The notes under the pieces were generated by a model, which was given only the letters and a program-made list of their open reading frames with translations, searched no databases and was not told where the DNA came from. The translations under genes and the position numbers were made by a program. Positions 1-4,975 of a stretch of 5,356 nt of DNA are shown here, one piece after another. Each line of letters opens with the position of its first letter. The stretch's first letter is position 1. Origin of the DNA: Candidatus Methanophagales archaeon (GTDB lineage: Archaea; Halobacteriota; Syntropharchaeia; Alkanophagales; Methanospirareceae). The stretch lies in assembly GCA_030621535.1 (NCBI GenBank), contig JAUXHM010000085.1, positions 1-5,356 on the forward strand, in the 5' to 3' direction.

Positions 1-449
1 TCACAATCTATATCTCCTTTTACCTTTGTCTCTTCTATAACTGACTTGAAGTCGTCTCCAATCAAATCGCTTGCACAGGTGGTTATCACCACGATCAGAC
101 TTGGATGATACTTCTCGTATGTCTCTTTAATTCCCTGGCTTAATTTATCCTCGCCACCGAAAACAACTTCTAAATCGTTCATATCGCTGCATGGGGTTTC
201 ATAGAACGGTAGGAAAGGTCTAAAGGGATTTATCTTCCTCTGAAACGCACATCCTATTGGTCCGTGAATCAGAGGCACTGCGTCTTCAATTGAGTTGACA
301 ACCATCAAAGCACCCGAAATCTTACCTGGTATTGCGGTAATCCCATGTAAGGGCAGCGTGCTGTACGCGCTAATGAGCGGTCTCAAAAATCCATCATTCC
401 TTATATCTCCCGTTTCACTTCCTATTTCCATTTCTTGTTCAGAGTTCAT
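1..449 (-). CDS. Nitrogenase-superfamily component 1-like protein (NifD/NifK/BchN/CfbD-type), N-terminal 149 residues, 3' end outside window
   Basis: I translated this from the reverse strand; the reading frame is open to the window edge. It shows the hallmarks of nitrogenase component 1 proteins. HGPIGC is at residues 62-67, CSDMNDLEVVFGGEDKL starts at 87, and ITTCASDLIGDD spans 122-133. Cys67, Cys87 and Cys125 match the three positions that hold the P-cluster in NifD/NifK, or the single Fe-S cluster in BchN/B-type enzymes. An Fe-S-containing electron-transfer or reductase subunit, fed by a NifH/BchL-like ATPase, is therefore expected. The partner genes are not in the window. The TTC-x4-IGDD form resembles NifK/NifE-like and tetrapyrrole-reductase relatives more than NifD (SEC-x4-IGDD), but the subtype cannot be settled from a third of the protein. 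The start at 449 forms an ATGA overlap with the cupin stop; an in-frame ATG at 431 is the alternative. The methyltransferase and transporter context argues against dinitrogen fixation. Confidence 0.9.
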   Translation of the reverse strand, partial: MNSEQEMEIGSETGDIRNDGFLRPLISAYSTLPLHGITAIPGKISGALMVVNSIEDAVPLIHGPIGCAFQRKINPFRPFLPFYETPCSDMNDLEVVFGGEDKLSQGIKETYEKYHPSLIVVITTCASDLIGDDFKSVIEETKVKGDIDC

Positions 450-838
450 TTTCCTTGTTTAGCACGATCTTCTATTTTTAATAATAGATTTTTAAGTTCA
501 TCTGCCGACTTTACGGGCGGTGGAGATGAGATCAATATCACATTTACTGGCGTGTGTCCACGGTTTTTGATACCTACTGCTACATTGGGCGGCACCAGCA
601 TAGCAGTTCCACTACTTATGGTTACTGTTTCATCACCTGATATTATCTCCAGCTCGCCACTCAAGCAATAGATAACACCCTCCATAGAATGGGCATGGGG
701 AGAAACTTCAAGACCAGCAGTAATCTCTAGATGTATGATCCCAACTTTATCGCCGAATATCAGTGGTTTCATTACACCCTCTGAGGTTTCTAAACCTTCT
801 ACTTCGCTAATAGTCTTTATCTTTATCTTTTTTTCCAT
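446..838 (-). CDS. Small single-domain cupin protein (130 aa)
   Basis: This is a compact beta-barrel protein of the Cupin_2 type, a usual length for a single-domain cupin. Cupin motif 1 is clear: Gly42, five residues, His48-Ala-His50, Glu53, then the Y-x-L-S-G-E-L turn with Gly61. Motif 2 begins at Gly77 and runs through Pro83-Pro84 to Asn92. The residue that would be the fourth metal ligand (normally His) is Val88. The C-terminus (about 104-130) is a Pro-rich turn followed by a charged helix. No signal peptide is seen, so it is probably cytoplasmic. Such cupins can be metal-dependent enzymes (dioxygenase, isomerase), small-molecule binders or chaperones; the sequence does not say which. It sits between OMT-A (6-base gap) and the nitrogenase-like gene (4-base ATGA overlap), so its expression is tied to both. 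A role in handling the metal or the intermediate of this pathway is inference. Confidence 0.88.
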   Translation of the reverse strand: MEKKIKIKTISEVEGLETSEGVMKPLIFGDKVGIIHLEITAGLEVSPHAHSMEGVIYCLSGELEIISGDETVTISSGTAMLVPPNVAVGIKNRGHTPVNVILISSPPPVKSADELKNLLLKIEDRAKQGK

Positions 839-844
839 TTTACT

Positions 845-1858
845 TTATTGCACCTCCTTCTTTGCAATTACAATCGTCGAAGGGTCTTCCGACGTTGAGA
901 TATTAAGCATCCGCACATCAGAAAACCGCTTTTCTTTCAGTAAATCAACAAAATCCTTCGCGGGGTACACATTATGGGGATGGCCAAGCGTAGATAACCA
1001 AAGGTCCCATAATGCAAGAGTGCTCGAATTTTTTCCATCATCATGCATCCAGTGATTGGAAATCAAGATCCCTCCTTCATTTAGTGCCTCATAGATCTTG
1101 TCTAAGGGTTCGTGGATGGTCTCTTTGGTGTGATAGAATATTGAATGTGACACAAAAATGACATCGTAGCCATTACCGAAGTCATCCTTATCAAAATCAC
1201 CTGCCATTACTTTTACCCGCTCTTCCATTTCATACTGCGAGATGAATTCTTTGGTCACTTCAACAACTGGTGGTAAGTCAAATACAACCGCTTTAAGGTT
1301 GGGATTCAATTGAGCAAAGGCAATGGCATGAAGACCATGACCACCGCCGAGGTCGAGTAGTTTCTTTGCGGTTTTGAATTCAGGAATATCGCGGATTTTC
1401 TTTACAAGTCTATGAAGGGGACCACGCATATTCGCTTCGGCCATAGATAAAATGAACGCTTTATCAAAAGTGTTCTTCATTTCGCCAGGTTTTTGTGGCT
1501 CCCCTTTCAATGCTAGACCAAGCTTTGGCCACTCATTGTAACTCTGTCCGTACATATTGATTAAATTACCCTGATAGAACGGAGAATCCTTTACGAGATA
1601 AGTTCCTGCAAGTGTGGTATTGGCATATTTACCGTCTGTTTCAGAAAGGAGCTTTAAAGCAACCAAAGCATTTAAGAACTTGTTTGTAAGCTCAAAGTCC
1701 GTTCCTATTTCCTCAGATACAACCTTTGCAGTTTTTGGCTGCTCAAGTAGAGTAAAGATGTCATAGTCTACGGCAGTAAATAGCACCTGTGCTGCTTGAT
1801 AACCTTTCGCCATCTCGTCTATCAATTTTGCATCTATTTGTGGTTCTGGTATGTTCAT
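845..1858 (-). CDS. SAM-dependent O-methyltransferase family protein (Methyltransf_2 type), paralogue A (337 aa)
   Basis: This has the full two-domain architecture of the hydroxyindole/caffeate O-methyltransferase family, which also contains CrtF and BchU, at the usual length of about 340 residues. The N-terminal dimerisation/winged-helix part covers about 12-110, with the family-typical LTNKFLNALVALKLL helix near 57-71 and SPFYQGNL at 92-99. The Rossmann fold follows: SAM motif I LLDLGGGHG at 167-175, the acidic ribose-binding Asp194 in VVFDLP, and GDF at 220-222. The segment where relatives carry the catalytic LHDW histidine reads SHSIFYHTKE (237-246), so His243 is a possible general base, though the alignment needs a gap. 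Asn268-His269-Trp270 follows beta-strand 5. The substrate is unknown: these enzymes methylate hydroxyls, or carbon in BchU. The start at 1858 forms an ATGA overlap with the flavoprotein stop, with AGAGGGG at 1869-1875 as a possible ribosome site. It is clearly homologous to the gene at 2327-3349. Confidence 0.93.
   Translation of the reverse strand: MNIPEPQIDAKLIDEMAKGYQAAQVLFTAVDYDIFTLLEQPKTAKVVSEEIGTDFELTNKFLNALVALKLLSETDGKYANTTLAGTYLVKDSPFYQGNLINMYGQSYNEWPKLGLALKGEPQKPGEMKNTFDKAFILSMAEANMRGPLHRLVKKIRDIPEFKTAKKLLDLGGGHGLHAIAFAQLNPNLKAVVFDLPPVVEVTKEFISQYEMEERVKVMAGDFDKDDFGNGYDVIFVSHSIFYHTKETIHEPLDKIYEALNEGGILISNHWMHDDGKNSSTLALWDLWLSTLGHPHNVYPAKDFVDLLKEKRFSDVRMLNISTSEDPSTIVIAKKEVQ
851..857 (-). 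promoter_or_regulatory. Shine-Dalgarno site for the cupin gene, inside the OMT-A 3' codons
   Basis: On the minus strand the site reads GGAGGTG, a full match to the archaeal/bacterial anti-Shine-Dalgarno. It lies 12 bases upstream of the cupin ATG at 838. It is embedded in the last Lys-Glu-Val codons of OMT-A, just before its TAA stop, which ties cupin translation to readthrough of the upstream gene. The spacing is slightly long. Confidence 0.7.
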
Positions 1859-2322
1859 TTTCGCTCTGCCCCTCTAGGTATGTGCGAGTATATTTCCTCG
1901 ATGGTAATCAACACAACAGCTTTTGGTCTCAACCGTTTATGCAGTTCAGTTATTCTACGAGCTCTTTCGCTTATCTTCGGATCGTCTATTTTTTCAAGAG
2001 TGTGTGTTCGTTTCTCTGCTTTTTCACGCATTATATCAAAAGCCTTCTCGTAAAGCTCACCGTCTTTAAATATTTCCGCATTCCCTTTCAGTTGGTAGGA
2101 TTCTAATCTCTTGATGTCATTGAACGAAATAGCAACCTGCGGATTCTGTTCGAGATTCTTTCTTGTCTTTTTGAATAGCACGTCCACAATCAACACTTCG
2201 TTATCACTTATCGCATGTGTCAAGCCGATAGGAACCACATTTGGCTTTCCTTCTGGTGTAGAAGTAGCCAAATAAACGATGTTCTCCTCAAGCATCTGCT
2301 TTATTTCTTCACTCATTTTCAT
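1855..2322 (-). CDS. Pyridoxamine 5'-phosphate oxidase-like split-barrel flavoprotein (155 aa)
   Basis: The protein resembles the small PNPOx-like flavin-binding family (split beta-barrel, normally a homodimer with cofactor at the interface). The N-terminal strand pair YLATSTPEGKPNVVPIG spans 17-33. KTRKNLEQNPQVAISF at 52-67 matches the conserved segment of this family in which basic residues often contact FMN phosphate. SYQLKGNAEIF (75-85) and KAVVLITIEEIYS (134-146) supply further barrel strands. A helical, highly charged insert covers about 88-130. Members bind FMN, F420 or sometimes haem, and few are true PNP oxidases, so the cofactor and reaction here are unknown. An electron-transfer or oxidoreduction step on the pathway substrate is an inference from its place between the two OMT paralogues. 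The start at 2322 (second ATG at 2316) is supported by GAGGTG seven bases upstream. The stop overlaps the OMT-A start as ATGA. Confidence 0.88.
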   Translation of the reverse strand: MKMSEEIKQMLEENIVYLATSTPEGKPNVVPIGLTHAISDNEVLIVDVLFKKTRKNLEQNPQVAISFNDIKRLESYQLKGNAEIFKDGELYEKAFDIMREKAEKRTHTLEKIDDPKISERARRITELHKRLRPKAVVLITIEEIYSHIPRGAERK

Positions 2323-2326
2323 TTTT

Positions 2327-3349
2327 TTACACCTCTTTCCTCCCTATGATAACCGCAGACGGGCTCGATGAGGAAGATATATCCAAAACACGAATTGATG
2401 AGAATCCTACTTCCTGTAACAGCTCAATATACTCAGTTTCAGTGTAAATGTAGTGTCTATCCCCTTGCAAGGATAGTTTGAGATCAAAGAGAACCGAAAC
2501 GGGTGGAGCGGTTCTATCATCGTTTAAAAGCCAGTGTTTGAGCACGATTGAACCATTATCGTTCAGTGCATCGTGTATCTTTTTCAAACTACCCAATAGC
2601 ACATCTTTTTTACGATAAAGCACGTCGGAAACAAATATGGTGTCATATCCATTCCCGATGTCATCCTCCAGGAAGTCACCCCCGATAATTGCAATTCTAT
2701 CTTGCATGCCATACTTTGCAATGAACTCTTTTGCAACTTCTGTCACATGCGGTAGATCGAATAGGACCGCCTCAAGGTTCGGATTCGTCTGACTGAATGC
2801 GATTGCATAGAGTCCATGCCCACCACCAAGATCAAGGAGTTTTCTTGCTCTTTGGAATTCCGGGAGCGTTGATACTTCTTTGACCGTACGGTGAAGGCTT
2901 CCTCGCATTGCACCTTCAGCCATTGCTAGAATAAAGTTTTGGTCAAATACACCTTCAAATCTTCCATCCGGCTCTTTCTGTGTCTCCCCTTTCAGGATTG
3001 AACTCAGTTTTGACCAATTGTCAGTGCCCTTTGCATGAAGTCGTAGTAAATTGCCCTGGTAGAATGGGCTACTCTTCACAAGAAAAGTTGAGGCGAGTTT
3101 CGTGTTCGTATATCTACCATCATGCTTTGAAAGGAGTTGTAACGCTACCAGAGCATTCAGGAACTTCTCGGTTAGATGTAGTTGTGTCTCAATCTCATCG
3201 GATATTTGTTTTGCCGTTTTTGATTCTTCAAGTAAACTGAAGAGGTCGAAATCAAAGGCGGTGAATAGAATATGCAACGCTTCGCAGTCTTTTCCTATTT
3301 TATCCAACGGTTCCGAACTAATTTCTGGAATAGTATCCAATAATTTCAT
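2327..3349 (-). CDS. SAM-dependent O-methyltransferase family protein, paralogue B (340 aa from the preferred start)
   Basis: This is a close homologue of the gene at 845-1858, with the same domain order. It shares long near-identical segments such as FLNALVAL, SPFYQGNL and LLDLGGGHGL. Numbered from the ATG at 3349, SAM motif I is at 171-179, the acidic Asp198 is in LFDLP, and GGDF is at 223-226. The reading frame extends further to an ATG at 3403. The start at 3349 is preferred because it forms an ATGA overlap with the upstream stop, gives a length matching the 337-residue paralogue, and avoids a 58-base overlap. Where paralogue A has SHSIFYHTKE, this protein reads SDVLYRKKD, with no histidine, so the two copies probably differ in mechanism or substrate. 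Lys271-His272-Trp273 parallels Asn-His-Trp of copy A. BchU, a tetrapyrrole C-20 methyltransferase in this family, is known to work without the classical OMT histidine, so loss of the residue need not mean inactivity. Confidence 0.92.
   Translation of the reverse strand: MKLLDTIPEISSEPLDKIGKDCEALHILFTAFDFDLFSLLEESKTAKQISDEIETQLHLTEKFLNALVALQLLSKHDGRYTNTKLASTFLVKSSPFYQGNLLRLHAKGTDNWSKLSSILKGETQKEPDGRFEGVFDQNFILAMAEGAMRGSLHRTVKEVSTLPEFQRARKLLDLGGGHGLYAIAFSQTNPNLEAVLFDLPHVTEVAKEFIAKYGMQDRIAIIGGDFLEDDIGNGYDTIFVSDVLYRKKDVLLGSLKKIHDALNDNGSIVLKHWLLNDDRTAPPVSVLFDLKLSLQGDRHYIYTETEYIELLQEVGFSSIRVLDISSSSSPSAVIIGRKEV
2330..2335 (-). promoter_or_regulatory. Shine-Dalgarno site for the flavoprotein gene, inside the OMT-B 3' codons
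   Basis: The minus strand reads GAGGTG, seven bases from the ATG at 2322, which is ideal spacing and fixes that start. The site is made by the terminal Glu-Val codons of OMT-B, immediately before its TAA. The arrangement mirrors the one at the end of paralogue A. Confidence 0.72.
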
Positions 3350-4182
3350 TTCTGTTCTTTCCCCCACGAGATCATAGCTGTCCTCAGTGTATGCCTGAGC
3401 CAAAATGCATCATTCTCTTTTACTAGATTCTCTGCTAGATACAATCGCAGTCTTTCCTCGTCATCTTCGGTCACGTTCATCCAGGTCCTATAATGCAGAA
3501 CAGCGGCATCTAAATCAGGAAATCTCATGTTGTGATTGGCATCAAGGATCTCCACGTTTGCGTAGATACCGAGCTGGTAGAGGATGTTGTAAAGATAAAT
3601 GTAATCAGGGCGATTGCCTGGCTTTTCTCGGTTAAACAATGACCATAGCGAGCTACCGTCTTTTCCGTTTCGGCGTCCTGCAACGATAAAGATGAAAACG
3701 CTGCGTTTCACAGCCTCGTTTATCTTTTCAAGTGCAGTTTTGATGTCTTTCATGACAAGCGAATGTGAAGCAATAACGACATCATGCTCTCCCGCTTCTA
3801 TATCTTTTCCTATCTCTACGTCCTCCCATTTCTTGGGTATGTATGCTATGTTCGATAAATTCTCTTTCGATACATTCTCTTTCAAACGTGCAAGCATTCC
3901 GTCGGACGGTTCAACTGCGGTCACGCACTTCACAATCTTTGCAAGTGGTATTGCGGTAGTGCCGGGACCCGCACCGATGTCCAGCACCTTGTAATCGGGT
4001 TCTACTTCGATTCTTGACATAATCATTCCTGCACGGTCGCTCTGCTGCACCAGTTCTTCAAACCAATCAACTCGTTTATCCCAGAACTCAGGCATTCTAG
4101 CTCGTTGTCCCCAACGCGATCCATCTATTGCATTACTCCACATTTCTGTCCAATCAAAATCTTCTATTGTTTTCATTTCCAT
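3346..4182 (-). CDS. Class I SAM-dependent methyltransferase (278 aa), substrate unknown
   Basis: This is a single-domain Rossmann methyltransferase (methyltransferase type 11/25-like) unrelated in its flanks to the two OMTs. SAM motif I VLDIGAGPGTTAIPLA is at 66-81, the acidic post-motif residue is Glu91 in VTAVEPSDGM, and motif IV-like HDVVIASHSL spans 133-142. The N-terminal leader has a Trp-rich signature, DFDWTEMW at 8-15. The C-terminal half (about 165-278) carries a family-specific extension rich in aromatic residues (HYRTW at 230-234, DAFWLRHT at 258-265), probably the substrate-binding cap. The start at 4182 lies within the ATPase gene, a 29-base overlap; an ATG at 4176 is equally possible. 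No strong Shine-Dalgarno is visible, so translation is probably coupled to the ATPase. The stop overlaps the preferred OMT-B start as ATGA. Methylation of the ligand carried by the adjacent transporter, or of a derivative, is inference. Confidence 0.9.
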   Translation of the reverse strand: MEMKTIEDFDWTEMWSNAIDGSRWGQRARMPEFWDKRVDWFEELVQQSDRAGMIMSRIEVEPDYKVLDIGAGPGTTAIPLAKIVKCVTAVEPSDGMLARLKENVSKENLSNIAYIPKKWEDVEIGKDIEAGEHDVVIASHSLVMKDIKTALEKINEAVKRSVFIFIVAGRRNGKDGSSLWSLFNREKPGNRPDYIYLYNILYQLGIYANVEILDANHNMRFPDLDAAVLHYRTWMNVTEDDEERLRLYLAENLVKENDAFWLRHTLRTAMISWGKEQK

Positions 4183-4954
4183 TTGGTTTTATAGGTCTTA
4201 CAGGTACGATATATGGTCTTCCCAATTCGTCCCTCACGAAAGCTTCAACACCATAAACCTGTTTTATATTCTCTGCGTTTAATACCGAAGAAGGATTGCC
4301 TGCACTAACAATAGTGCCCCCGTTCATCATAATAATCCTGTCTGAGTATCTCGAACCGAGGTTAAGGTCGTGGATAGCCATAATCGCAGAGATTTCCTTC
4401 TCCCTTACCAGCTTTTTTATTGCGTCCATCACGTCAAGCTGATGCTTTATGTCGAGATTTGAAGTGGGCTCGTCAAGCAAGAGGACATCGGGCTCTTGCA
4501 CAAGTGCCCTCGCAATGAATACTTTCTGTTGTTGTCCGCCGCTAATCTCGTTAATGTCACGCATGGCGAGATATTCAATCTTCAGCATCTGCAGCACATC
4601 TAAAACCTTTTCATTGTCTTTTTCGTTACTGCGCCAGCCAATGTGGGGACGTCTGCCCATGAGAACAACATCGAAGACCGTAGCAGGGAACGATTGGTGA
4701 CCGCTTTGAGGGATATACCCTAATTTCTTTGCGAGTTCCATTCTGCGCATCTCTTTTATATTTCGCTCATCCAGCAGAATGCTTCCCTTCTGAGGTTTCA
4801 GAATCCGGTCGATACATCGAATCAGCGTTGATTTCCCTGCTCCATTGGGACCCACGATACCTAACACCTCCGATTGGGCAAGCTCAAAGCATACATCTCT
4901 GAGAACTGGCACGCTTTGGTAGCCAAATTCCACATCTTTTACTTTTAGTTTCAT
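4154..4954 (-). CDS. ABC transporter ATP-binding protein, FepC/FhuC/BtuD family (266 aa)
   Basis: This is the cytoplasmic ATPase of a type II metal-chelate importer (ferric siderophore, haem or cobalamin class). It is the usual length and has every catalytic motif: Walker A GPNGAGKST at 35-43, Q-loop Gln83 in YIPQS, signature ISGGQQQ at 137-143, Walker B VLLLDEP at 157-163, D-loop SNLD at 165-168 and switch His195. Family-specific features are the TVFDVVLMGRRPHIGW segment (92-107) and the C-terminal GRPYIVPV end. The signature has Ile in place of the usual first Leu, a conservative change. It follows the permease gene after 21 bases, with AAGGAGG upstream of its ATG, and it overlaps the methyltransferase gene by 29 bases. 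The substrate cannot be read from the ATPase. Confidence 0.96.
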   Translation of the reverse strand: MKLKVKDVEFGYQSVPVLRDVCFELAQSEVLGIVGPNGAGKSTLIRCIDRILKPQKGSILLDERNIKEMRRMELAKKLGYIPQSGHQSFPATVFDVVLMGRRPHIGWRSNEKDNEKVLDVLQMLKIEYLAMRDINEISGGQQQKVFIARALVQEPDVLLLDEPTSNLDIKHQLDVMDAIKKLVREKEISAIMAIHDLNLGSRYSDRIIMMNGGTIVSAGNPSSVLNAENIKQVYGVEAFVRDELGRPYIVPVRPIKPNGNENNRRF

Positions 4955-4966
4955 TTCTTTTTTTCG

Positions 4967-4973
4967 CCTCCTT
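4967..4973 (-). promoter_or_regulatory. Shine-Dalgarno site for the ABC ATPase gene
   Basis: The minus strand reads AAGGAGG in the short gap between the permease stop codon (4976-4978) and the ATPase ATG (4954), about 12 bases upstream of the start. The intervening bases are almost all A, which should keep the start unstructured. Confidence 0.7.
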
Positions 4974-4975
4974 TC

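Noticed and set aside
1..449. Calling this gene nifD, nifK or cfbD outright
   Set aside because: Only the N-terminal third is present, no NifH-type partner is in view, and the neighbours do not match nif or cfb clusters, so a gene symbol would be a guess.
818..846. T-rich run on the plus strand resembling an archaeal terminator
   Set aside because: It would only terminate plus-strand transcription, and no plus-strand gene exists. On the minus strand it is the A-rich start region and first Lys codons of the cupin gene.
435..1055. Plus-strand open frames at 435-671 and 735-1055
   Set aside because: They lie antisense to well-supported cupin and OMT-A genes, have no family motifs or ribosome sites, and read as shadow translations.
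1789..2106. Two overlapping plus-strand open frames, hydrophobic and Phe-rich, that could look like membrane proteins
   Set aside because: They are antisense to the flavoprotein and OMT-A genes, and the Phe/Ser richness is what A-rich minus-strand coding sequence gives when read backwards.
3405..3994. Plus-strand open frames at 3405-3635 and 3614-3994
   Set aside because: They are antisense to the class I methyltransferase, whose SAM motifs are unambiguous. No homology features are seen.
4955..4975. Possible internal promoter in the A-rich gap between permease and ATPase
   Set aside because: Only 21 bases, filled by a Shine-Dalgarno and spacer, and no TATA-box/BRE arrangement could be supported.
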